DNA from: DASSNU01 sp035701265
GTDB lineage: Bacteria > Gemmatimonadota > Gemmatimonadetes > Gemmatimonadales > Gemmatimonadaceae
Direction: 5' to 3'
Assembly: GCA_035701265.1 (NCBI GenBank)
Contig: DASSNU010000010.1
Location: 1 to 64,000, forward strand
Length of the DNA stretch: 64,000 nt
Part shown: piece by piece, positions 1-7,805 of the stretch
Position numbering within the stretch: the stretch's first letter is position 1
Layout: each line of letters begins with the position of its first letter
The notes under the pieces: generated by a model
Seen by the model: only the letters and a program-made list of their open reading frames with translations
Databases searched by the model: none
What the model was told of the DNA's origin: nothing
Program-made: the position numbers and the translations under genes

Positions 1-2
1 TC

Positions 3-410
3 GCCACTCGGCGCGTCGTCGGTTGGAGTGTGCGCACCCGCCTCGATGCGGAGCTGGCCGTCGCAGCGCTGCGAATGGCGCTGCTCCATCGTGGTGCGCA
101 CGGCGGGTTGCATCACTCCGATCGCGGCGTGCAATACGCGAGCACTGCGTATCGCCGGTTGTTGTCCGAGGCCGGCTTCACAGCGAGCATGAGTCGGAAG
201 GGCGATTGCTGGGACAACGCGGCCGTCGAAAGCTTCTTCGCCACGCTGACAAAGGAGTTACTCATTGACGGCGTCTTCGCGACCCGCGCTGCCGCCCGCC
301 GCGCGCTGTTCGAGTTCATCGAGATCTGGTACAATCGGAAGCGGCGGCATTCGTCCCTTGGCTACCGCTCGCCGGCTCAATTCGAGGAAGAACTTCTGAA
401 AGCCAGTTAA
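3..410 (+). CDS. IS3-family transposase OrfB, C-terminal part (5' end outside window)
   Basis: The reading frame is open from the first bases of the window and has lost its start to the left edge. It carries the end of an integrase core (rve) domain of the DDE type: a GVQY stretch follows HSDRG, then SRKGDCWDNAAVESFF contains the last catalytic Glu of the DDE triad, and the tail WYNRKRRHSSLGYRSP is the usual OrfB ending. The upstream in-frame residues RRVVGWS also match the family. It would cut and join the ends of its IS as an OrfA-OrfB fusion. About half of a normal 270-290 aa OrfB is present. No frameshift is seen in the part shown. Confidence 0.93.
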   Translation, partial: ATRRVVGWSVRTRLDAELAVAALRMALLHRGAHGGLHHSDRGVQYASTAYRRLLSEAGFTASMSRKGDCWDNAAVESFFATLTKELLIDGVFATRAAARRALFEFIEIWYNRKRRHSSLGYRSPAQFEEELLKAS

Positions 411-416
411 CCCAGG

Positions 417-441
417 TGTCTACAAAACCGGGGGAAGTTCA
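417..441 (+). repeat. Terminal inverted repeat (right) of the IS3-family element
   Basis: The outer end, read inward from the right, begins TGAACTTCCCCCGG and continues to GTAGACA, the pattern of terminal repeats in the IS3 family (TGAAC..CCCC..TTTAGACA). The left copy is not in the window, so pairing cannot be tested here. Confidence 0.75.
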
Positions 442-541
442 ATGCGTCCACTATGGAGTCTCTGTGCACGTCGCTCCCGAGCGTCCGGGTGGATAAGGGA
501 CTCGAAGCTACGACCCAGCTATTAGGATCTCATCGGAGTGC

Positions 542-691
542 ATGGCTGATAAGCGTGAGCTCTCAGTTCAACCACGTCCTAAGATCACGTCAGGTGCCAG
601 ACGCCTGCGAGGCGCGCTTGCGAAGCGGGTCGCGCTCGGTGGCGTGGGGACCGCGAATGCAGATGGCGGACTTAACGCCCAAGCTCACTGA
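542..691 (+). CDS. Possible 49-aa basic small protein overlapping an attC-like site
   Basis: A short open frame starts MADKRELSVQPRPK and ends GGLNAQAH. A GGAG lies 4 nt before the ATG, and the composition is protein-like and basic. Its 3' end overlaps the attC-like element by 22 nt, the position expected for the stop codon of an integron cassette gene read in the plus direction. No family was recognised. A second frame over the same stretch (from 453) has no ribosome site and looks less like a protein. With no homolog in hand this could equally be chance. Confidence 0.25.
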   Translation: MADKRELSVQPRPKITSGARRLRGALAKRVALGGVGTANADGGLNAQAH

Positions 692-763
692 CGATCGAGT
701 CGAATAAGAGCGAGTGAAGCGAGCAATCCATATATCGCTCGTCAAGTGCAACATTGATTATAC
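670..763. other. attC-like (integron recombination) site 1
   Basis: A 94-bp structured element lies just after the stop of the 192-aa gene. On the minus strand it ends with GTTAAGT, a perfect match to the attC core GTTRRRY (ACTTAAC, RYYYAAC, on the plus strand). Inside, CACTGACGA pairs with TCGTCAAGTG leaving one bulged base, and GAGCGA pairs with TCGCTC further in. A bulged base inside an otherwise paired arm is the hallmark of attC hairpins. The outer box on the other side (GTATAAT on the minus strand) matches poorly. Orientation is therefore inferred from the neighbouring gene. Confidence 0.45.
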
Positions 764-788
764 CGCTGCCAAGAGAACGCGACCTGCG

Positions 789-1367
789 CTAGCTACCCTT
801 GGGCCGACCGCGGCCCCGCAGGAACGGGCGAGCGATCTTGATGATTTTGTCCCGGATCGCCGTCTGGCTTGCTCCGCGAGGTAGTTTGATAGCGACTGCA
901 TCTGGCATCATGTCCGCCGCGTTCTGAACATTGCGTCGGGCGGTCTCAAACTTCGCAACCCTATTCCGTGCCGCTCCTTTGGGCAACAAGAACAAGACTA
1001 GGAAGCGATCAATCCGCGTGCGGCCGTTGTCTTTGGTGCGCGCCCAAATACCGTTCGGAATGTGCCCGAGCGCTGCCTTGCCTATGGGGTTGGGTTTTGT
1101 CTGAGACGTAGCATCCTCGGATTGGATAATCACTCCAAGCGTAAGACACTCCTCATGCGTCGTGGCAGCTCCTTCGCCCTCATGGATTCTGCGTTTCGCC
1201 ACGAGCAGACCATCCGTGTCCATAACCCTGGTCCATACGTACTTCGAACCGCGATAGACCGGCGAGTAGAGCGATCCGCTCGCGCACTCGATCAGCGAGA
1301 GACTCTCGTCCGCACAAATGTCGTCAACGGCCGCGCGAAGGCGCGATGTGAAACTGACGTTCCCCAT
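789..1367 (-). CDS. Uncharacterised 192-aa protein with a C-terminal AT-hook
   Basis: No family was recognised. The protein is soluble with no signal peptide or membrane segment. Its N-terminal two thirds is mixed alpha/beta in character, and the last 30 residues are strongly basic and finish with RGRGRPKGS, the GRP core and flanking basic residues of an AT-hook that binds the minor groove of AT-rich DNA. It lies between two attC-like sites, with its start 32 nt after one and its stop 25 nt before the other, exactly as a promoterless integron cassette gene would. A nucleic-acid-binding role is inferred only from the AT-hook. Codon third positions are less GC-rich than in the chromosomal genes to the right, which fits foreign origin. 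Confidence 0.6.
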   Translation of the reverse strand: MGNVSFTSRLRAAVDDICADESLSLIECASGSLYSPVYRGSKYVWTRVMDTDGLLVAKRRIHEGEGAATTHEECLTLGVIIQSEDATSQTKPNPIGKAALGHIPNGIWARTKDNGRTRIDRFLVLFLLPKGAARNRVAKFETARRNVQNAADMMPDAVAIKLPRGASQTAIRDKIIKIARPFLRGRGRPKGS

Positions 1368-1399
1368 GTACTACTCTCTGTTCCTGTGCGCCCGTAGCG

Positions 1400-1492
1400 G
1401 TATAACGCCAAAGTTCAGCTGCGGGCGGCCGGGGCAGGACCCGAACGGGGTACGCCCGTTGGCCGCTCGTCAACTCCAGTGAATCGTTAGAG
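1400..1492. other. attC-like (integron recombination) site 2
   Basis: This 93-bp element sits between the TIR gene stop (12 nt away) and the start of the next gene (32 nt away). On the minus strand the outer boxes are CTCTAAC and GTTATAC. The arms are nested: TAACG pairs with CGTTA, AGTT with AACT, GGCGGCC with GGCCGC, and a central AACGGG with CCCGTT. Unpaired bases separate the outer and inner boxes, as in attC sites. Together with site 1 of nearly the same length and placement, this supports a cassette array. The first base of one core and one base of the other deviate from consensus. Confidence 0.5.
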
Positions 1493-1504
1493 GGCCATTT
1501 ACGA

Positions 1505-2476
1505 TTAATCCCAGTCACCCGGAGATGGCAGTTGACCTGCATTGAGTCGGTGAATTAGCGAGAACATACTTGGCAGGCACTGGTCAGCGATCTCCTCGCT
1601 GGTTGCACAACTTCCATCAGGACGTCGCCAGCACCAGCCCGAAGCGCGCGTTAGCTCGGGTCGATACTCGATTTCGTGAATGCGCTTCGGCTTCCTAAAT
1701 GGGAAGCCGCTTTCGCCTGGGAGTAGTACGGCTCCCCGAAGGTCGACGACTTCGAGGCGAGCTTCGTCGAGCACATTAATGATGTTGTTCCGATAACTGA
1801 CCCGCACGGCAACTCCGGGAGCTCGGATGACGCACCAATCAACTTCAGAACCAAAGTGCAATTCTAGACCTGGCGCTGCTGCTATCGCTTCCTCGGCGCG
1901 CTCTCGAATCAATTGGACTAAACGTTCCGCCTCCTTTTGCGCTTGCTGAACGCCATGCTCGTTCTTCATGAGCGTATTCCGCTGGCGCTCGAAATCCGCC
2001 GCCTCTTGTGCTCGTAGCGCTAGAAAAGCTGTACTAGGTCTCGATACGACGCTGCCTTGCGAGAGGGCCCGCGCCTTGATGGCTCCAACGGCTTCCTGGA
2101 CTCCGAAGTCTGCAAAACGCAAGCGGATGAGCTTTTCGGGGAGCCATTTTGGCGGCGGCGCTTCGTCCATTGTGACGACGAACAGAAAATCGGGTCCTTG
2201 GTCCAGAAACCGATCGGTAATCGCCTCACTTTCTACTCGCGTCCACTTCGTTTGACCCCATTCGGCGCGATACAGTATCACGACCAGTCGTGCTCTATGT
2301 CGGAACACCGCCCGAAAGCTTTCTAGACCATCGGTGCCGGCGACTTCCTCTTGCTTTCTTGTGTAGATGAACACGTTGAGCGTGTCACCGAGACCGTCGC
2401 GAATCGCGGCCGCAACGCCCAGATCGACGTTTACGAACGAAATCGCCACGTCAAAATCGAACTCGTGTTCATCCAT
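1505..2476 (-). CDS. TIR-domain protein (putative NADase-type effector) with C-terminal sensor-like region
   Basis: Residues 7-135 read as a TIR domain: the first strand FDVAISF, a VFIYTR strand after helix A, LVVILYR, then W78 followed by E82 in WTRVESEAI, the place of the catalytic Glu of NAD-cleaving TIR domains (W-x3-E). Residues 147-197 are charged and helical, probably coiled coil, and the remaining 125 residues form a strand-rich domain with no recognised family. There is no signal peptide. Bacterial TIR proteins of this kind often act in antiphage defence by consuming NAD+ or making a nucleotide signal; that role is inferred here. The gene begins 3 nt after a 54-residue ORF and its stop is 12 nt before an attC-like site, so both genes look like one mobile cassette. 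Confidence 0.8.
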   Translation of the reverse strand: MDEHEFDFDVAISFVNVDLGVAAAIRDGLGDTLNVFIYTRKQEEVAGTDGLESFRAVFRHRARLVVILYRAEWGQTKWTRVESEAITDRFLDQGPDFLFVVTMDEAPPPKWLPEKLIRLRFADFGVQEAVGAIKARALSQGSVVSRPSTAFLALRAQEAADFERQRNTLMKNEHGVQQAQKEAERLVQLIRERAEEAIAAAPGLELHFGSEVDWCVIRAPGVAVRVSYRNNIINVLDEARLEVVDLRGAVLLPGESGFPFRKPKRIHEIEYRPELTRASGWCWRRPDGSCATSEEIADQCLPSMFSLIHRLNAGQLPSPGDWD

Positions 2477-2479
2477 TAA

Positions 2480-2644
2480 TTAAGACGGCGGAAGAACGGT
2501 GACTTTGCATACCAGGGGGCGCGAATCTGTCCCTCTAACGATCATTTCGATGGCGACGCGTATTGCGTCAAAGAAGAGCACCTGACGTTCGTCCAGCTGC
2601 AGAGGTAATCGGCGGAGTGGCGAATCCTGAGAGATCAAGGGCAT
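2480..2644 (-). CDS. Small 54-aa protein, tightly coupled upstream partner of the TIR gene
   Basis: The frame starts MPLISQDSPLRRL, has a hydrophobic-charged middle (VLFFDAIRVAIEMIVRG) and ends VTVLPPS. A purine-rich AGGCGAGA precedes the ATG, which lies 12 nt from a perfect GTTAGAC core, the usual distance for a cassette's first gene. The TAA stop is only 3 nt from the ATG of the TIR gene, which has no ribosome site of its own, so translation is probably coupled. No family was recognised. It could be an antitoxin-like or sensor partner, or just a leader peptide; the sequence does not decide. Confidence 0.55.
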   Translation of the reverse strand: MPLISQDSPLRRLPLQLDERQVLFFDAIRVAIEMIVRGTDSRPLVCKVTVLPPS

Positions 2645-2656
2645 CGTTTCTCGCCT

Positions 2657-2663
2657 GTCTAAC
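2657..2663. other. Lone integron-type core site (GTTAGAC on minus strand)
   Basis: GTTAGAC fits GTTRRRY exactly and sits immediately before the 54-aa/TIR cassette. I could not find the partner box or a folded arm within about 130 nt upstream, so it could be the insertion point of an attI-like site, the relic of an attC, or a chance heptamer. Its value comes from position rather than from sequence alone. Confidence 0.3.
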
Positions 2664-3209
2664 GTCTATTCGAGCTCCCCTTGCCTCCACCCATCCCGCC
2701 CCACAGTACAACACTGCAGCCTAAACCCGCAACACTACAAAGCGGCCGCGTCATCTCGAGATCGTCAAACGGCTCGACCCGCGGGCGATGACTGGGGGCG
2801 TACTCCCTCTCGAGGGTGCGCAGTTCGCCGCTCTCGTGCCGCCGAGCATGTACGCTTGACGATCAACCGGCACCGGATAACCTGGCAACGCCTCACGCCG
2901 CGAAGGCTACGCGCTCGCGGTGCTGGCCCGATTGCTGATCACGTCAACGCAGGTTCCCGGATTGGCTTGCGACGTACGCAGAGGTTGCTGTTTCTACTGC
3001 AATCGGGCGTCATTCTGTCGGGCTACGAGCTCCCTCGCCGGAACGGTCAGTTCCTCGCGCGACTTTCAGCGGCATCCCCGGCACGACGCCGGGCGCACCA
3101 CCCTTAAGGCCCGATTCATCCGTCCCACGCCTGCGCGCTTCCCATCTGTCCCCACCGTCTATCAACGCGCTTAGTCTGATGGCACACACGCGCATCCCCC
3201 AACGCGCCA
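2664..3209. other. Gene-free stretch between the cassette array and the chromosomal genes
   Basis: There is no convincing gene. A short frame at 2724-2858 ends in LEGAQFAALVPPSMYA, and another around 2900 reads EGYALAVLARLLITS; both look like debris of broken genes. An integron integrase would be expected about here, but no tyrosine-recombinase motifs (HxLR..R, LGH, catalytic Tyr box) were found on either strand. Confidence 0.5.
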
Positions 3210-3938
3210 CTACCCCGGCACCTCAAACCGCTCCGAATCAATCGCCACGTTGAGTTCCACCGCCTCCACCGTGAAGTGGTTCCCCGTTGCCTCGCGCCCA
3301 TTGTCGCTGTCGATCCGGAAGGGGACCATCGTGCCTCCCATCGCGCGATAGTCGCGGAAGAAGGTCTCGAGCGTGACGGTCGTGCCGCCGATCGTCCGCT
3401 CGCCGATCCACTTGGTCTGCAGGTGCGTGACGCTGTCGATGAAGTACGTGTCGTGCAACCCGTCCGCGGTCACAACGCGCAGCACGTAGGCCGGGCGGCC
3501 GTCGGCGGTGTCCACACCGGCGAAGGCCACCTGGTGCCCCTTGGCGGCGTAGTCCACGAGCGGCCCGTCGAGGTCGGCGGCGGCCTGGATGTTCTTCGCC
3601 TGTTCCGGTGGCAGCTCATGCGCCGAGGAGTCGCCGCGCCATGCGAGCGTGCTCACCATCCATGCGGTGCGCCCGCTGGACGCTTGCACGAGCAGGTCGT
3701 GCGGAAAATGAATGGTGGTTCGGATGCGCCCAGGGCGCGCGATCTCGACGGTGTCCACCGCAGACTCGCCGGTTTCCATCACGAAGTGCCCGACGAGGCG
3801 CTCCGATCGGATCGCGCGCAGCCGCTGCAGCCCGCCCCGCGCGACCATGTTGAGGGCGATTACCGAGTCGGCCGTCTGCGCGTGTGCGCTCGAGGCGAGC
3901 ACAACAAAAGCAAAGATGAAGACACCAGTGCGCTCCAT
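3210..3938 (-). CDS. Exported protein of the outer-membrane lipoprotein-sorting (LolA-like) type
   Basis: The start is taken at MERTGVFIFAFVV because it opens a clean Sec signal peptide ending SSAHA before QTADSV; a longer frame upstream would bury the signal. The mature 220 residues have repeated strands typical of the LolA/LolB/DUF4292 half-barrel: ERLVGHFVME, GRIRTTIHFPHDLLVQAS, GRPAYVLRVV, HDTYFIDSVTHLQTK and MVPFRIDSDN. Members are periplasmic and bind lipid or ride on lipoproteins. The identification rests on strand order, not a catalytic motif. It lies 65 nt downstream of another exported-protein gene on the same strand and could be cotranscribed. Confidence 0.65.
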   Translation of the reverse strand: MERTGVFIFAFVVLASSAHAQTADSVIALNMVARGGLQRLRAIRSERLVGHFVMETGESAVDTVEIARPGRIRTTIHFPHDLLVQASSGRTAWMVSTLAWRGDSSAHELPPEQAKNIQAAADLDGPLVDYAAKGHQVAFAGVDTADGRPAYVLRVVTADGLHDTYFIDSVTHLQTKWIGERTIGGTTVTLETFFRDYRAMGGTMVPFRIDSDNGREATGNHFTVEAVELNVAIDSERFEVPG

Positions 3939-4003
3939 GAACGCGAGTGCCCCAGCGAAGCGGCTACTACCTACGCAATCACGCATCTCGGTCCCTCACT
4001 CCC

Positions 4004-4510
4004 TCACTCCCGCTCGTACACCACCACCGTCGTCAACACGGCCCGCGAGACCGGGTCCATGGAAACGATCATCAGCGAGCGTCCGTCCCTCGACTGATAC
4101 GCGCGATACGCGAAGACCGGCGTGCCGTGAAAGGAGAACGTCGCGTCGAGGAGCGAGGGATTGGGGCGCGACGCCCGAACGGAATCCATGTCCGGGATAC
4201 CGACGACCGGCGCCGGAGGTCCGTCGGGGACTGCCGCGAACTTGCCGACGAGCTCGCGGCTATCGTGGCGCACGCTGCGGATGACACAACGCAGCCGCGG
4301 CCCACTCATGTCGCATATGAACGATTCGCGCTGCCGGATGTCGACGCCGTTCCCGTAGTGCGTGCGCGCCAGGTCGAGGCGCCAGTGTCCCACGAGCGGG
4401 ATCGTGTCCGGCAGCTCCGACAGCGCCGAATGGGATGCAGTACGCGGAGCGGCAATCGCGACGGCGGCGCTGACGGCGAGAGTGAGCGCGACGACTCGAA
4501 CGGATATCAC
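4004..4510 (-). CDS. Hypothetical exported protein (about 168 aa)
   Basis: No family was recognised. With a GTG start the protein begins MISVRVVALTLAVSAA and continues AIAAPRTASHS, a good Sec signal; an ATG 78 nt further upstream would add a hydrophilic leader and is less likely. The mature part opens with LVGHWRLDLARTHYGNG, a phrase common in small lipocalin-like periplasmic proteins where a conserved GxW starts the barrel, and it keeps two cysteines (SFICDMSGPRLRCVI) that could bridge. It is followed by the LolA-like gene. Role unknown. Confidence 0.55.
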   Translation of the reverse strand: MISVRVVALTLAVSAAVAIAAPRTASHSALSELPDTIPLVGHWRLDLARTHYGNGVDIRQRESFICDMSGPRLRCVIRSVRHDSRELVGKFAAVPDGPPAPVVGIPDMDSVRASRPNPSLLDATFSFHGTPVFAYRAYQSRDGRSLMIVSMDPVSRAVLTTVVVYERE

Positions 4511-4615
4511 GCGGTGTGCCCGTGAACGGCTGGTGGATGTCCCGTCATCCCCGCCCAACCCGGCACACGGTACAACGTGCAGCGTCATCGAGCAACGCTG
4601 CGCCGCCCCCTACCC

Positions 4616-5677
4616 CTACCCCTCCCCCACCCCCGCCCGCCCGAACCACCACCGGATCGCGCGATCGCTCCGCGCGGCGAGCGCGGTCGCCACGGCCGTC
4701 GCACGCACCACGCGGCGCGACACCTTCACCTGCGCACCGCTCGTGAACCCTGGCGTCTCTTCGATCTTCCGCAGCGTGAGCACGGCGAGCGCGAGCGCCC
4801 ACAGACAGAAACGGCGGATCCCGGGCTCCGATGACGGTATGGCGAGCGTGTACTCGAGCGCGTTGCGCAGGTGACCGCGCGCGATCTCCACCAGCTCCGC
4901 CATCCCATCCGCGAACGCGGAGGCCACGTCGGGAGAGGGCGATGCCGCGCTCGAGCCTGTCGCGCCCGCATCATGCGCCGCGGACGTAATCGTCATCTCC
5001 CCCAGCTCCACCCCACGCCGCGCGAAGAGATCGCGCGGAAGCCAGCAGACGCCGCGCGCGCGATCCTCCCACACGTCCTTCAGGATGTTCGTCATCTGCA
5101 AGCCCTGCCCGAACGACACGGCGCGCGACATGAGCGCGGCGCGGTTGCGCTCCGCCGCAGCCGAGTAATCGCAGAACAACTCGGTGAGCATCTCCCCCAC
5201 CACTCCCGCCACCGAGTAGCAGTAGCGATCCAGCTCGGCCAGGTCGGCCAACCCGGACAGTCGCGCGGTGCGCTGGAACTCCGGCATCCGCTCGCACATG
5301 ATCGCCACGCACCGCGCCACCGCTGCACGCGGTCGCTCAGGAAAGCCGTGCGTCACCGCCACCACGCGCGCGGTGTCCGCAACGAGCGCGCGCTCCGCGA
5401 CCGACGTCTGCGCGGAAAGGCGCGGCACGAGGTCGCGCACGAGCTCGGCGGCACCGTCTCCGCCGGAGACGGCCGCGGTGAGCAGATCGTGAAAGGCGCG
5501 CTTCTCTCCGGCGTCCAGCGACACTTCGTCTTCTATAGTATCGGCGATGCGGCAGAGGAGATACGCGTTGGTCACCACGTCGCGCAGCGGACGGGGGAGC
5601 TGCGGGATGGTGAGCGCGAAGGTGCGCGACACGCCGGGGAGAAGCTCGTCCTGAAAGCGCCGGTCTTCGCCGGTCAT
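4616..5677 (-). CDS. Squalene synthase (squalene/phytoene synthase family)
   Basis: The enzyme joins two farnesyl diphosphates head to head to presqualene diphosphate and then squalene. The first Asp-rich motif is CRIADTIEDE, close to the DTxEDD of squalene synthases rather than the DDxxDE of CrtB. The second is NILKDVWEDRARGVCWLP. A hydrophobic C-terminal helix (CLWALALAVLTL) and a basic tail could hold it at the membrane. The start is set at MTGEDRRFQDELLPGVSRT; the 31 residues upstream in frame are low-complexity. The 353-aa length is normal. No hopanoid cyclase or carotenoid desaturase is nearby, so whether squalene feeds hopanoids or C30 carotenoids is open. Confidence 0.85.
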   Translation of the reverse strand: MTGEDRRFQDELLPGVSRTFALTIPQLPRPLRDVVTNAYLLCRIADTIEDEVSLDAGEKRAFHDLLTAAVSGGDGAAELVRDLVPRLSAQTSVAERALVADTARVVAVTHGFPERPRAAVARCVAIMCERMPEFQRTARLSGLADLAELDRYCYSVAGVVGEMLTELFCDYSAAAERNRAALMSRAVSFGQGLQMTNILKDVWEDRARGVCWLPRDLFARRGVELGEMTITSAAHDAGATGSSAASPSPDVASAFADGMAELVEIARGHLRNALEYTLAIPSSEPGIRRFCLWALALAVLTLRKIEETPGFTSGAQVKVSRRVVRATAVATALAARSDRAIRWWFGRAGVGEG

Positions 5678-5783
5678 GGTAGACGCCGTCGCTCCGGCAC
5701 CGCGCGCATCTCCGGCTCGCGGCAGATGCGTCTCGTCCGCGACTGCCGGCTCGCCTCGTACGGATGGCACCAGTGCGTCCGCG

Positions 5784-7013
<1,230 letters not shown>

Positions 7014-7282
7014 GACGCTCGGATCAGGGCTCCGTGGAGGCATGGAAAGCGGGCGCTGGCGGCTGGGACTGCCCGGCAGCACAGGAGGGCGAAGCGTCGC
7101 GTGAATCCCTGGCCAGGGTGCATGCACGCCTCAGGCCATCCCGACCGCCGCCGCGCTTCCCGATCGTACCGCCCTCGCGCGGCCCACCCACGGCGGACCC
7201 GGCCGCGTCAGCTTACCGAGAACCGCGCGTGGGGGCGGGGCTAACTATCAATATCGCAACGTGCGCGCGCCGGGGGAGGGCG

Positions 7283-7789
7283 TCAACCGCGGGGAGCCGG
7301 CACTCGCCGCGCCTCCCACCGGAGGTCGTACGGCAGGGGGAGCAGGCGCGGGCCACTGCGCGGAGGATCGCGGCCGTCCTCACGGAAGGACGTGCCCGTC
7401 CCCCTTTCCCGAACCAGGGCTCCGGCCGACCCGGTAGGAGCGATCCCGTTGCCGCGGTTGGGACCTCCCACCGCGCGCATCCACGCGGGGTGTGCTCCTC
7501 CAGCGGCGAGCGCCTGGAAGACGTCGTCCAGATTCTTCCCTGCATCGATCCGGTAGAGCATCAGGTGATGCGGCTGCGTGCCCGCGTTGCGCAGGCGAAG
7601 GGTGGTGAGCCCCGCGCGGATGGTGTCCGGCATCTCGAACGCGTACTCGTGCGCGACGATGCGGACGACGTGGGCAGACGACGGAGCGCCTTGCGCGCGC
7701 GCAGCCGCGGCACACACGCAGGAGAGCACGAGCAGGCGCAGCGCGCACGAGGCGCGATTCAGCCTGCCGCTCTGGTGGCGAAATCTCAC
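7283..7789 (-). CDS. Exported cupredoxin-like protein with aberrant C-terminus
   Basis: A signal peptide (LRLLVLSCVCAAAARAQG) is followed by strands of a cupredoxin fold: VVRIVAHEYAFEMPDTIRAG, LTTLRLRNAGTQPHHLMLY, then a long loop with AGGAHPAWMRAVGGPN. In relatives the last third gives a strand PGRYxLxCFIP and a copper- or His-site. Here the frame instead becomes Arg/Pro-rich after about residue 122 and no such strand is found in the other two frames. The gene is probably frameshifted or has lost its end. It begins 16 nt after the RCC1 lipoprotein gene, so the two likely share a transcript. Confidence 0.6.
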   Translation of the reverse strand: MRFRHQSGRLNRASCALRLLVLSCVCAAAARAQGAPSSAHVVRIVAHEYAFEMPDTIRAGLTTLRLRNAGTQPHHLMLYRIDAGKNLDDVFQALAAGGAHPAWMRAVGGPNRGNGIAPTGSAGALVRERGTGTSFREDGRDPPRSGPRLLPLPYDLRWEARRVPAPRG

Positions 7790-7805
7790 GTGGCCGCTCC
7801 GTCCC

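Larger units (their letters stand above)
1..441 (+). mobile_element. Right end of an IS3-family insertion sequence (partial)
   Basis: The element consists of the OrfB 3' part followed, 6 nt after its stop codon, by a terminal sequence of the IS3 type that ends in CA. The left end, OrfA and any target duplication lie outside the window. The insertion point is next to the cassette-like array described at 0.5-2.7 kb, so the IS has entered, and probably truncated, accessory DNA. Confidence 0.85.

Noticed and set aside
453..707. 84-codon plus-strand frame after the IS
   Set aside because: No ribosome site, composition not protein-like; another frame over the same region (542-691) is better.
2530..2545. 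Second copy of ATCGTTAGAGGG (minus strand) that matches attC-like site 2
   Set aside because: It lies inside the 54-aa gene; 12 identical bases in a kilobase of accessory DNA can be chance, so it was not called a site.
2856..3107. Plus-strand frame of 83 codons before the LolA-like gene
   Set aside because: Arg-rich, no ribosome site, no motif; looks like chance or debris.
2664..3209. Search for an integron integrase
   Set aside because: No tyrosine-recombinase boxes on either strand; the integrase is either further away or absent.
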